DNA of 64,000 bases from Adiantum capillus-veneris (lineage: Eukaryota; Streptophyta; Polypodiopsida; Polypodiales; Pteridaceae), in the NCBI GenBank assembly GCA_014529385.2, contig CM043963.1, positions 106,916,912-106,980,911 of the forward strand, given 5' to 3'. This document shows positions 1 through 11,218 of the stretch, piece by piece. The position numbers and the translations under genes were made by a program. How positions within the stretch are numbered: the stretch's first letter is position 1; each line of letters begins with the position of its first letter. Below the pieces are notes generated by a model. It searched no databases. It was not told the origin of the DNA and saw only the letters and a list, made by a program, of their open reading frames with translations.

Positions 1-414
1 AGCCCAAGCCCAAGCCCAGGCCTAGGTCTCAGTCCTCAGTTTTATGATATATACTAGACTCACTCTTATATATATACCCTACCTCCACAAGAGGGAATGA
101 GGGCATGTGGAACAAGTTCCTCAAGTCCTCCACCATCCCCTTCACACTCACCCTTTGGACTTACTAATTCTAGCCCTCTCCCACCTAGGAAAAGACTAAT
201 TTTAAGATTTCGAGGGCTGTACATAACCGAATTGGGGGCTGTAAAGCACGGCACATCCCTCTAGACAAAACACTTGTTTTGAGCTATCGCACGTCATATT
301 CTGTGGCTCGATTAAAAAAAGGGATAAAAAATACAAAAAATTTGGATTGCAAACACCTAAAAAACTAGCGGCCTCCACAGGCACTCACCAACACCTCTAG
401 AGTGTCGAGGTCAC
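1..414. other. Window edge, no gene seen
   Basis: No coding region can be supported here. The first 30 bases are a short direct repeat of AGCCCA units. The rest probably belongs to the leader of the gag region that follows, but no LTR boundary, PBS or promoter could be recognised. Confidence 0.3.
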
Positions 415-2883
415 ATGCACCTATGCTCTGGTCGTCTATTAGAGGACGAGCATATCGAGAGTGTCTCTGCTTATGTGGGCACTCATTATTCCTCTACCTT
501 AGGCTCTAGGCCCTCAGCGGGAACCCAAGGTAGTACCACTCAGGACCCGCATATAGCGTCTAGTGACTACAACGTCAGGGAGGGTTACCCAATGCCTAAT
601 CCTGATAGCTCAAGCCAAGACATGCATGCCATGTGCCCATGATTCAGGCCGAGCGTGCTTAGTTGAAGGAAACCTTTAGTAGAGCCACTCGCTCCGAACA
701 TGGAGCTAACAAGGTAAATAAGGGGGGTGGGGAAGTAAATTCGCCATTCATGACCAACGTAGACCCTATGTCCTTAGAGAATGTGCACGTGAATACTCCA
801 TTCACTGCACCCCCTGACTCTTCAGTGCTATTTCCCTCCGAGGTTATATTACTTGATGGTAGAAGCCTTGTCGAAGTGCAAGAGGTTGAGCGATATATCA
901 TTGAGGCTAGGGAAAAGAAAATTGAGAGCTTACGCAAGGCAGAGCAATGAAGAGAGTTAAAAGCGAAAGCTCCTATGTCAATATCCTTCCTAGGAGAGAA
1001 ATCGAGTTCTCTGAATTAGCGACCACTAAGGGTCAACCCATAGAGAGCCACATTGCATCTAGTTCAAAGGACACCCCTAGCACCTCAAGCCTAGATGGAG
1101 CGTTCCCAAATGAAAACTGGGAGTACGAACTACAAACGGAAACTCAAACTGACCTATACACAGGTCACACCTATCACGTGGGTTGGTTAGATGTCCTACA
1201 ATCCACAACGGGTGCTACTAGTCTGGAGGATCAACAACAAAGAGTTTGTGAGGTCATCCATAGGGTTATTGAGCTAGAGAGACAGAACAAGAGGATCCAC
1301 TTGCGTTCAAAGGGTCTCATGGGATTCTTCGATACAGGAAAGGCTAAACAACTGACCTTATTGCAAATGGACACTCCCTCACTAAGTCCGATGGATCCTC
1401 CATATGTTGTTTCGCCAGGGGTCTCAGTGAAATTTGAGCCCATAAGTGATAGCTTTACTTTTCCAAGTCTAGCTCATCTTTCTCTTGATGACACCACGGC
1501 TACCATGCCAACCCCAATGATGGGTATGCCAAGAAACATGCCATGGACCTCATTTGTTAGTAAAGCACCGCTACACGGTAGCTCAATGTCGACAACAGCC
1601 CCTACAAGTGTGTATCAATCCTATGCACCTATGGGTCCTTGCACTCATGTAGCCTCTACCCCTCCCATTGTTTCAACAACCTATGATTCACAACCACAAC
1701 ACCCAAGCTCTTATTTCCATGGGACCATACCGGCTAGCATTAGCATGTCACATCCGACGTCTGCTATGCCTAGGGCCACACATATGAACTTTGGGCTGCC
1801 ACATGGCACAACACCGTATCAAATGTGGACCCCAAGGGCTTCCTATGCGCCAAGACCAATGCCAATACCTACTCCACATGTAGTCTCTGGAGCGCCTTCA
1901 CCCATAGTGCCTGCTCACTTAGGTGACTTGACAATATTTGCTCAAGCTATCAGTTGATCTATTGCTGAGAATATACGTAACACGTCTGATAGAGAGCCTA
2001 GAAGTAAGGTAGTACAAATAGCCAAGCTCACACAAAAATTTAGTGGAGACGGGGATGCGAGAAAGCATATCGAAGTGTTTGAACAAATAAGCGATTCGAT
2101 AGGAGAACACAATGACTTGCATAAGAGTAATGCTTTAAGCCTAACCTTAAGTGGGAAGGCTGGAGATTGGTATAGAACCCTAAGGGTGGAAGAAAAAACA
2201 ATTTATCCTACTCTTAGAAAATTGTTCTTGAAAGAATACATACGAGAGGGAGTGCTTTGGGGTGTAGCCTCTCAACTCCAGAAAGCCCAACGAGATGAAG
2301 GAGAGTCAGTGAGAGACTTTATTAGTCGCTTGAAGCATTTGAATTCTCATTGTAATCCAAATGAGCGCTTCAATAATAATCAATTTCTTGATAGATTCAT
2401 AGGGGATTATGACATGAGGATATCTACAATGGCCTAATCATTAGAGGTATCACCACTTGGGAAGCAATCACTTCCAATGCGATCCAATTGGAGGATAATT
2501 TAATGATTCAAGGAGAAAGAGTGTTTGTTAAGCCTAAATCTATTAGCTTGCAAGCATCGGGGCATCAACCAATGACCCTAAAGCGTATTGCTAAGGAGCC
2601 AAACATATCTGAGATGACTTTAACAGATCTCACCAAGGCCATTCAAGAGAGTCTTAAAGACAATCGTTCTCCGCAAAACAATCATATGTATCCAAGAAGG
2701 GAGCAACAATGGTGCTCAGTATGCTATGGACCACATAGTACCAGTGAATGCCCTACTTTTAGAGTAAAATTCAATGGGAATTGCAATGCCTGTGGGAGGT
2801 ATGGTCATCAAGCTAAGGATTGCATAGTATTTAAGCGCGCGATAGCCATTAGACCAACCTTAGCATGGACAGACACACCTTGA
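415..2883 (+). pseudogene. LTR-retrotransposon gag, broken
   Basis: Capsid/nucleocapsid polyprotein of an LTR retroelement; it would package element RNA in cytoplasmic particles. Open segments at 663-950, 947-1957, 2075-2437 and 2488-2883 read as one decayed gene. 947-1957 is a Pro/Thr/Met-rich N-terminal region. 2075-2437 matches the plant retrotransposon gag fold (AGDWYRTL, then ESVRDFISRLKHL). 2488-2883 ends in a CCHC zinc knuckle, CNACGRYGHQAKDC, preceded by a second Cys-rich stretch (CSVCYGPHSTSEC). An in-frame TGA at 1955-1957 and a one-base frameshift near 2425-2435 separate the parts. The stretch 415-660 is open but unrecognised and may be gag N-terminus. Family assignment is good; which lineage of gag is not resolved because no polymerase is attached. 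Confidence 0.75.
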
Positions 2884-3135
2884 GTGCCTGCATTGATGCC
2901 GGCCCTACCTCTTGAATAAACGTCACAACACATGGTCCCTAGGGCCCAAAATGTTGCTCAAACAACACCCTTACCACCTCCAGTGCTAGGACCGCAACCA
3001 CCACATCCGAGAATCACTTCTGTGAATCAAGTGGGTTGTGAGTCATCTATTGCTTGTTTGGAAGGCTGTGAGGAAGATATAGACCCTAATATTGCCTATG
3101 GGATTGATGCGCTTGAAGAAAGTCCACCATACGAA
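2884..3135 (+). pseudogene. Gag-pol spacer remnant
   Basis: Open from 2932 to the gypsy-1 junction. The product is Pro-rich at first, then acidic (CEEDIDPN), and is cut at 3135 by the gypsy-1 LTR. It is likely the linker between gag and protease of the same element as the upstream gag. A TGA at 2881-2883 separates it from the zinc knuckle. The expected continuation is not found on the other side of gypsy-1 (21179 onward), which carries its own zinc knuckle. Confidence 0.45.
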
Positions 3136-3424
3136 TGTAAGGTCCCTCCCTAAACCCTAGAGCCATTCAAAACTTTTTCAGCTTAGAAAATAATTTAGAA
3201 AAAGCAAGACTGACAAAGAAGCCATGTGGACAACAAGACTTTACTCGAGAATGAAAAGACAAGGATATTTTGGATAAGAAATTACGTCATCCCTATATTT
3301 TTCCAAAAAGATTAAGATTATTTTTATACTTCTTCGTCAAAAGCCGCGTGGGAACTGATCTAGATCGAGAACTGGGAGAAAAAGGGACTAACTTGATTGA
3401 AAGATAAAGTTAAGAGATAAGAAT

Positions 3425-3550
3425 TAAGAAGAAAATTGGGGTCCAATAGGAATTAAGAAGAGAATTGGGGTCCAAAAGCAATTGAGAAGAGAATTGGGGT
3501 CCAATAACAATTGAGAAGAGAATTGGGGTCCAATAGAAATTGAGAAGAGA
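3425..3550 (+). repeat. 29-bp tandem repeats upstream of LTR TATA
   Basis: Four units with period 29 bp and core ATTGGGGTCCAATAG, beginning at about 3435, 3464, 3493 and 3522. They sit directly upstream of the LTR TATA box, where U3 enhancers lie in LTR elements. The sister LTR carries six units at 19374-19519. Confidence 0.8.
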
Positions 3551-3565
3551 ATACTCACCATTTCC

Positions 3566-3572
3566 TATATAA
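3566..3572 (+). promoter_or_regulatory. TATA box of gypsy-1 5' LTR
   Basis: TATATAA in the context CCTATATAAGCACC, just downstream of the 29-bp repeats. It is conserved in the sister LTR at 19563-19569, which supports a role as the LTR promoter. Confidence 0.6.
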
Positions 3573-3908
3573 GCACCCCATCTCCTTTGTAATTTTACAC
3601 ACATATTGCTAAGCTACTTGCATACATGCTATGCTCAAGATTATGCTTAAGTAAATCAAGGTTTCCATTAAACCTTGCTCTTGCTCTCTCCCTCTCTTGA
3701 AGGCCAAACCCTTGAGGGTTTTGTGAAGAAGCTCCTCTCTCCTTCCTCTTCATCCTAATCCCTTTCCTTCCTCCTTGAGCCTCACATATCTTCAAGAAGG
3801 ACTTCAACCCCACTTCCCTCTTGTTTAGAGAAGATAATATTCATCTCTAGTAGGATTATTTAACCCATGTGTTTTAATACTATGAAGGTTTATGTGCATC
3901 ATTTTAGG

Positions 3909-6130
3909 TTTAAGCTTTAATGGTAACCTTGGAATTAGGGTAAATATTAATGGTAGTTATGCATCATGAAGTTAATCTTCAAAGGTAGATTTACACTCGT
4001 AAGCTAAGCTTTAATGGTAACTTTGCACTTAGGTGTAAGCTTTAGTGACTACCTTGTATTTTAGGTTTAACACTAGGTTGGTAATCTAATAGGACATAAA
4101 GTGTCCTTTCAGGGTTTTGAAAAAAACCTCCAAAACTATAGTAGATCCACTCATTTTTTAAAATCCTTTCATGAGGTTATAGTTCAAGGCCTACTACACA
4201 TGGAAAAAATAAGAAACTTGGAAAATTTCCCATCTTTTGGTCACACCAGGTCTCCAAAGTTGATGGACCAGTACATTTTCATCAAAACAATCATTTCTTA
4301 CGTTTTGTTGCATAAAAATAAGATTAGGGATTTTTGTAGGACTTGAGATAAATTCCCTAGTTAACTTCAATGGGTTGGTGATCAAAACATATGATTGCTT
4401 CTCACTCACTATTTTTTGTTTTTCCAAAAGAAATAGGTACAAAAAAGTTGAATTTTTACCATTCGGCAAATCTTTCATCAAAGTTTCTATAGCCACGCTC
4501 AATACAAATAATATATGCATGTTTTCTTAGTTCCCTATTGTCCTTTAGGTTCATAAGGAGCCATGGAGGATGTCAAAATAATAATACATCTCTTACCAAG
4601 GGGAATCCTGGGGACAAAGATGAAGTGCTAAATACAACAAACATGAAAAACTGGGTTCAACATTATGAGTTGTAGAATCCCATAGAAACTATTCAATATC
4701 TAGCCAAATTTGATCCTTATGACTATATATGATTACCACCTACAAAATGCATGTAGTTGTCACAAGAAACTAACAATATTGAAAAAGCTATACTTGATAT
4801 ATTAGAATGTTTCGTTTTCTTTTATAATTGAAAAAATCAACCATCGTTGTCTACTATGCAAAATAGGGTATTAGGTACCCCAAAACTCAAGGAATATTAG
4901 CTTTATGTTACAATATGAAACATAGAAAATCAAAACTGCATTTGGATATCATGAAAGCCACCAAAAAAAAAATAGAAGAGCTAAAATTGGCTAAAAAACT
5001 GGATTTGATAATTTTTGTAATTTGGTCATAACTTACAACTTTAACATTTATTTCTCCCTAGAAGCATCAGGACATGTTGAGGACTACTAAAGATAGTTAT
5101 CTAGCATTATACACCTCACAAACATGAATTCTAGAGTGGTATAGTTGCAAAAAGTTGAAAAAAGCCAAAAACAGGACCCGTTTTTTCACACAGTTTAGGT
5201 TGTGAAATGTTGTGCAAGGACAAGGTTAAGGATGGAATTGATATTCCAAAAAAATGTCGAGTTTTTTTCAGCTGATGAGACAACTTTCTAGATAGATAGC
5301 ACCTCAAAATCCATTTTGAAACTCTTGACATAATTCAAGGAAATGGTCAGTTAACAGGACATAAAAGTGTCCCATTACCAACCTAGTGTTAAGCTTTAAT
5401 GAAAATCTCGTAATTAGGGTTAAGTGATAAGAGTATCTATGCATCATAAAGTTAAGCTTCAAAGGTATATTTGCACTCATAAGCTAAACTTTAATGGGAA
5501 CTTTGCACTTAGGTGTAAGCTTTAGTGAGTACCTTGTATTTTAGGTTTAAGCTTTAATGGAAACCTCACAATTAGGGTTAAGTGCTAAGAGTATCTATGC
5601 ATCATAAAGTTAAGATTCAAAGATAGATTTGCACTCATAAGCTAAGCTTTAATGGCAACTTTGCACTTAGGTGTAAGCTTTGACTACCTTGTATTTTAGG
5701 TTTAAGCTTTAATGGAAACCTCGCAATTAGGGTTAAGTGATAAGAGTATCTATACATCATAAAGTTAAGCTTCAAAGGTAGATTTGCACTCATAAGCTAA
5801 GCTTTAATGATAACTTTGTACTTAGGTGTAAGCTTTAGTGACTACCTTGTATTTTTAGGTTTAAGCTTTAATGGTAACCTCGCAATTAGGGTTAAGTGCT
5901 AAGAGTATCTATGCATCATAAAGTTAAGCTTCAAAGGTAGATTTGCACTGGTAAGCTAAGCTTTAATGGTAACTTTGCACTTAGGTGTAAGCTTTAGTGA
6001 TTACCTTGTATTTTTAGGTTTAAGCTTTAATGGTGACCTCACAATTAGGGTTAAGTGCTAAGAGTATCTATGCATCATTAAGTTAAGCTTCAAAGGTAGG
6101 TTTTCACTCTTAAGCTAAGATTTAATGGTA
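3909..6130 (+). repeat. ~157-bp tandem repeats in 5' LTR
   Basis: Six units, each with TTTAAGCTTTAATGG, CTTAGGTGTAAGC and ACCTTGTATTTT. They start at about 3909, 4066, 5546, 5701, 5860 and 6019 with period 155-159 bp. The second unit is interrupted by the TTAA transposon at 4071-5388. The sister LTR has five units (19908-20640). HindIII-type AAGCTT and GGTTTAAG motifs recur in each unit. Confidence 0.85.
4071..5388. mobile_element. Non-autonomous DNA transposon with TTAA target duplication
   Basis: A 1318-bp insertion inside a tandem-repeat unit of the gypsy-1 LTR. The ends are a perfect 15-bp inverted repeat, CACTAGGTTGGTAAT (4071-4085 and, reversed, 5374-5388). TTAA flanks it on both sides (4067-4070 and 5389-5392), while uninterrupted repeat units here and in the 3' LTR have TTAA once (GGTTTAAGCTTTAATGG), giving a direct empty-site comparison. 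Just inside each end is a near-palindrome GGACATAAA(A)GTGTCC. No transposase-like reading frame was found. TTAA duplication is known for piggyBac and Kolobok; the CACTAG terminus is not what I expect of either. Superfamily unassigned. Confidence 0.8.
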
Positions 6131-8226
6131 ACTTTGCACTTAAAAAAATCTTTGAAAGACAAGCTTGCAATTTAGGGTTTAACTTCCATGGTGACCTTGT
6201 GTGATTAGGGTTAAGCTTCCATGGAAACCTTGTCTCATTAAAGAGACAAAGGTTTAGTCTCATTATGGTAATCAAGATTAGGGTTTGCATGTCTCTTTAT
6301 GGTAGGAAGAATGTATGGTTATAATCCTCTCTTTCAAGCTTTAATAGAAAGATCTAGATTCCCAGTTTATCACCAAAGCGAGCTTTAATGGAAAGCTCGA
6401 AGACTCATAAATTATAGTACGACCTTCTACCTTCCTAAAATGGAAAGCTAGGCACCATAATAAAAGAGTAGTTGTCTAAATCCGATAGAAGTAGTTCAAT
6501 TTTTGGTATTGAAGAGTATTTCTAAAGTTGTCAATTTCAAGTTTGTTTGCAAATACATGATGGGGGAGATAGGGGATAACTTCATGGAATTGATCTCCGT
6601 GTTGTTTGAACCGAAAACTCTACAAGCTTCCATGGAGATGCCCCATGGATGGCAAAGGATTGCAAAAACCTGGGAATCGTACAAAACAGGGATTGAACTT
6701 ACAAAGTTGGCATTTCCGAAGAGACATTAACCATCAAATGCCTATGGCAAAAACTCGCTTGTATTTTCTAAATAAACTTGGCTGGTAGAGAATTAATGAA
6801 AGTAGGAATTAAGATTGATAATTGAATGAACCTGGAAATTACCAACTAAGAGTTAAAAAGGAATCTCGAGAGGTGATAAGGATAGCCCATTGCAAAACAT
6901 AGATTTAACTATAAGTTTTGAAGATTGTCTGGAAATGATCGAAAACCAAGATGGATCTTCTTGGGGTCAATTTGATTAAAAGGCCGGCCCATTGAGAGGA
7001 TTCTCTTGGGGAACTTGACGGAGATTGGACCTTTTTGGCTAGGAAAGCATATCCGGCAAGTTGTTATACCTAGGTCATTCATGTCCGAGGGATAAGGGAT
7101 GAATGGGTTTGTTTTATTTTTGCCCGGCAGTACCCGCGGTTTTCTTATTGGAAAATGGCCATAATCCACGTATGGCATGATGCCAATAGTTGGATTAGAA
7201 GGTCATACTCAGTGAGGATGATGCGAATTTAATTAAGGAAATTTGTTCGACTTGGTTGCTTAAAAAGGAACTAGAAAGGCTAGGAATATAGGGGCTATCC
7301 TGTGCATCTGTCACCAAATAGTGCTATACCTCTCGAAATAAAATGCTTAGGAAGGAATGATTAAATTACTTGATGAGGCTTTCCCAAACACTTAATTCTG
7401 GAAAAAATTGTGAAGGTGCTGCCATTTTGATGGCTTGTAACTGATTATCTTGGTCCTGAATGGGGAGACAAGATGAATTAATTGAAACTAAATGTGTTGT
7501 ATGATTAGTTAGGAAACTAGTTACAAGCTAATTGTAGCAGATAAAGGAAAGGAAATGAATTTATAAGTTTCTAAATAAAGATCTGGTGGAAAACAACCAG
7601 ATAAATTTCCCTGAACAAGGGTCTGCAACAGATTGTATGCTGCTTGTTGTCTGAAGATGTCTGATAGATTGCTCCTGATTTTGTAGTAGTTCATTACTAC
7701 CTCGAGAAGGAATTTTTGTGTAATGGTTCGGTGGGTGGGCGGATTTGGAGGGTTAGATGGCCGGATGTTGATTTAAATTTTTTTATGTTAAACGCTAGGA
7801 CTCGGTGGGATAAAAATGGGTAATCCGGGAGGAGCGAGACTAGGTAGGATTGCAAGATCCCTCTTCTTAGGGGAAAGTGATAACTGCTGTGCCTACTTGT
7901 CAAGAAAAAGGGGTTATTGCCATGAACCAAGGGAGAACAAGCAATCTAGAGCAAGTTCTCAAGTTAAAGATCAAGAGAATCAAGACCAAGGACCACGATT
8001 TTGGGTGCAAAAAGCTTTCAAGGACAGATTGATTATGAGAAGCGGATAGAATCGTTGAATGAAGGGATGTACCCCCTTGGGTTGGCATTCAAGATAGACC
8101 GGAGTCCTGTTTGAGTGTCGGTCCCAAGTGGGAGGGATACCTGCAGATAGATCTACATCATTCTCTGGAACGGTCTGGAGGACTAAGGAGGTGAGTAGGG
8201 TCAAGTCTGGGTATGGCCCTCACAAG

Positions 8227-8239
8227 TGGTATCAGAGCC
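8227..8239 (+). promoter_or_regulatory. Primer binding site (initiator Met-tRNA) of gypsy-1
   Basis: TGGTATCAGAGCC starts 5 bases after the 5' LTR ends. It is complementary to the 3' end of plant initiator Met-tRNA, the usual primer for many plant LTR elements, and fixes element orientation as plus. Confidence 0.9.
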
Positions 8240-8383
8240 TAATTTTGAATCTTGGACCTTGGAATTTAGAATTTTGGATTTAAGATTAATACTTGAGAGA
8301 AAACAACTCAGTCTAGCACCCAAATTTCAATTATATTACAAAATGAAGTCTTGATGTTCCAATAATTATTCAAAAAATTTCAG

Positions 8384-8542
8384 ATGGCTTGGGATCTGCT
8401 AGAAGAAATTCAACGGATTATTTGTGAGAGGATGGAAACTGCTACTCTAGAGCAAAGACTCGCTATGTTGGAACATTTTAGGGAGCTCTTATTTCCAGAA
8501 ACCTATACTTGTCCCTGGGATTTAAGCAAGTGGGAAGTGTGA
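8384..8542 (+). pseudogene. gypsy-1 gag N-terminus fragment
   Basis: A 52-codon open stretch starting at the first ATG after the PBS (MAWDLLEEIQRI...) and closed by TGA. A second, more decayed copy of the same start lies about 500 bp downstream near 8888 (MAWNIQSL, then MLRHLIELFSPNE), so the beginning of gag seems locally duplicated. No capsid motif or zinc knuckle remains. Gag identity is inferred from position only. Confidence 0.4.
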
Positions 8543-9768
8543 GTAAAGTTGAAAATGAACGATATAGAAATTTGTGAAAAAATAGGTAATGCACTTGTGC
8601 GAAGACGCATGGAAGTGGCATAAATGAATGAAGACACGTGCACTTGTATGAAGACACATGAAAGTGGCATGAATGAAACTTTTATTGAGCTTTACTTTTT
8701 GTCATTCTCCCTTAAGCTTAGTAATAAGGAGCAAAATTGGGTAAGGTAGCTACCACATGAAGAATTAATTTTTGGGACAATGACTAGAAGTTAATTTTGA
8801 GTAATAATGAAGAAATCCAAGAAGTTCTTGTGATTAGACACAAATAAAGCTATAAGTGTATATAGCAAGACTCGTTTCGAAATTACTGATGGCTTGGAAT
8901 ATTCAAAGTTTATAGGATAGTCCTGAAAGAATGGGGATATCCGAACCATAGAGCACGTTAGTCATGTTGAGACACCTTATCGAACTTTTCTCTCCTAATG
9001 AAAGTGCCATTTCTACTAAGAAATGAAGAACATGTGGATCGAATGGAGTTACATGGTTAACCCTATGGAGACGGTAAAACTATTGAATAATTTACGGATT
9101 GCAATGATGAGAGAAAGCTGGGATTGGGACCAAAGAGATATGGTATGGTCCAATCTTATTTCCAGATTTTGAAAGTAAACTTCTACTTTCAAGTTCTTGT
9201 AGTGCAATGAGAAGTTATTGTTGTGCATTTGACAAATAGAAAAGACAGTGAATGAGATGTGCTTAAAAACTCACAAGGAATCAAGATGGGAAAGTGGAAT
9301 AGATAAGCTCGTAAATATTGCAGACATTTAACTCCGAAGAAGAATAAGAAAACAAACTTATGAGTTAGCTAAGAACTCAAAGTTGGAATCTTTACTCAAG
9401 ACTATTATAGACAGAAGACCCTTTGCTTAAAGGACTAAATAGAGATGTCTTTAAGAATTTATTTAAAGAGGAGAGAGTGACATTTCAAGACAAGGGAGTA
9501 CAAGCAATACTCAAATTTTTCAAAAAAAGGGTTATTTCTTCAATTAAAGCCAAAAAGGATTATAAGGGAGGCAGGAAGTAATTACAAGAGAGGCAAGAAA
9601 ATTTATAGCTCCTCAAGATGCTCCAATATATGATCACATAACCAAGTATCGCAAGCACCGCACATATTAGGATGCTCACCCTCTGGAATGCTTCTACGAG
9701 AAACAACTTGAGCAATTTCTCGGGTATGAGCTGAGAAAAGAAAGGGGCCTCTAAGAGGATGGTATCGA
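8543..9768 (+). other. Degenerate gypsy-1 interior
   Basis: No continuous reading frame is left. The diverged copy of the gag start lies near 8888-9060. The rest is AG-rich, AT-biased sequence expected from an old gag region. It ends at the CGA target site of CACTA-1. Confidence 0.5.
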
Positions 9769-9778
9769 CACTACAACA

Positions 9779-9935
9779 CTACATGGAGATATCGACGCGC
9801 GTATATCGACGAAATTAGTGGGCGTCGATATATGCGTCGCAATGTGCGTCGATATACACGTGGAAAGGCTTTATTTCCCACGTGTATATCGACGTGTATA
9901 GCGACGCGTATATCGACGCGTATAGCGACGCAAAA
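9779..9935. repeat. CACTA-1 left subterminal repeats with hairpin
   Basis: Repeats of ATATCGACGCG, GTCGATATATGCG and TATAGCGACGC, the presumed binding sites of the element's DNA-binding protein. A 17-bp inverted repeat CGTCGATATACACGTGG (9847-9863, reversed at 9878-9894) with a 14-base spacer forms a strong hairpin, and each arm contains a CACGTG G-box. Confidence 0.85.
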
Positions 9936-10035
9936 AAATTTGGGGAAAAAAAGCAAAACTCGCGAGCAGCAGGGGCCATTTTTGCCTGCGCTCTGCTCAA
10001 ATCTTGGCCTCTACCTGCTGTGCAGGTATTATGCC

Positions 10036-10089
10036 CCCCCAACCCCTCTCTCTCTCTCTCTATATCGTGTGTGTGTGTGTGTGTGTAGG

Positions 10090-10162
<73 letters not shown>

Positions 10163-10171
10163 GTGTGTGTA

Positions 10172-10215
<44 letters not shown>

Positions 10216-10238
10216 TTGTGTGTGTGTTTGTGTAGGAA

Positions 10239-10300
<62 letters not shown>

Positions 10301-10356
10301 GTCTGTGTGTGTAGGAAAGAGAGAGAGAGAGAGAGAGGTGTGTGTGTGTGTAGGAA

Positions 10357-10388
<32 letters not shown>

Positions 10389-10421
10389 CGAGAGAGAGAG
10401 AGAAGTGTGTGTGTGTGTAGT

Positions 10422-10461
<40 letters not shown>

Positions 10462-10510
10462 GTGTGTGTGTGTGTGTAGGTAATCAAAGAGAGAGAGAGA
10501 GATAGAGAAT
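10036..10510. repeat. Compound GA/GT microsatellite
   Basis: About 470 bp alternating long (GA)n blocks with short (GT)n-TAGGAAA linkers, in at least six cycles. The regular GTGTGTGTAGGAAAGAGAGA junction suggests amplification of a compound unit. All open frames across it are repeats, not genes. Confidence 0.95.
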
Positions 10511-10550
10511 TAATGTATGCTTAGGAAATTAAAATTAAAGAAAAATAATT

Positions 10551-10945
10551 AAAGAGAGAAATGAAATGAAATGTTATATTAATGTCTTCGAAAGGCCAAA
10601 GTGACCTATGAGACATAAGACAAGAAAGTTACAATGTGATGGATCTGATACAAAGTCAGAGTAAGAAGATGAAAAAATAAAATATTATGGAATCCTAAAC
10701 TGCTGGGTATGGACTAAACGACTAAACCAACTAGCTGGGATAGGTAGATCATAGGAGATCCAGCAGCTGTGTTGGTGGATCTCATCAATCTCCTCCATGG
10801 TCAGTAGTTTGACCGGGCGTTATGCATGTCGAACCAAAGTGACCTAGCTAGATCCTCTGATACAGCCTCTGTCGATGTTGTGTAGTCCTCCGCAGTCGTG
10901 GACGTCTAGATCTCCCTAGCTCGGTCGCTCATTCAATCAGTAGAG
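10551..10945. repeat. CACTA 5' block shared with 60.8 kb
   Basis: Begins AAATGAAATGTTATATTA, then AGGCCAAA.TGACCTATGAGA, and ends near GGATCTCATCAATCTCCTCC and ATCTCCCTAGCTC. The same order and orientation recur at 60821-61235 at clearly lower than full identity. The block is non-coding and lies between microsatellites in both places. It probably represents 5' leader or regulatory DNA of this CACTA family. Confidence 0.7.
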
Positions 10946-10953
10946 AGATAGTG

Positions 10954-10954
<1 letters not shown>

Positions 10955-10990
<36 letters not shown>

Positions 10991-11040
10991 AGTAGAGAGA
11001 GAGAGAGATAGGAAATAGCTAGAGAGATAGAGAAAGAGAG

Positions 11041-11121
<81 letters not shown>

Positions 11122-11215
11122 GGGAAGTGAAGAGCGAGACAAAGAGAGAGATAGGAAAATAAGGAAATAGAGAGAGAAAGAGAGATAGCGAGAGCGAGAT
11201 CGAGAGAGAGAGCCA
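10955..11215. repeat. GA microsatellite with TA core
   Basis: (GA)n blocks from about 10955, a pure (TA)n run at about 11041-11080, then more (GA)n up to the transposase start codon. It forms the apparent 5' leader of the transposase gene. Confidence 0.9.
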
Positions 11216-11218
11216 CGG

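Larger units (their letters stand above)
3136..8222 (+). repeat. gypsy-1 5' LTR
   Basis: TG...CA terminal repeat, 5087 bp, matching the 3' LTR over most of its length. The excess over the 3' copy is explained by the inserted TTAA element (4071-5388), one extra unit of the 157-bp tandem repeat, and about 1.56 kb (6328-7890) absent from the 3' copy. The right boundary is fixed by the PBS starting 5 bases after CCCTCA. It contains a 29-bp repeat array, a TATA box and the 157-bp tandem repeats. No gene is seen in 6328-7890. Confidence 0.85.

Noticed and set aside
3425-3550. 29-bp repeats looking like a CRISPR array
   Set aside because: Units are contiguous with no spacers, lie in a plant LTR, and recur in the sister LTR.
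4101-4520. Transposase in the TTAA element
   Set aside because: Opposing open frames of 81 and 108 codons show no DDE-type motifs and are AT-rich chance frames.
10004-10505. Long open frames rich in Arg-Glu / Ser-Leu / Cys-Val on both strands
   Set aside because: They are translations of GA and GT microsatellites. Any dinucleotide repeat without stops gives such frames.
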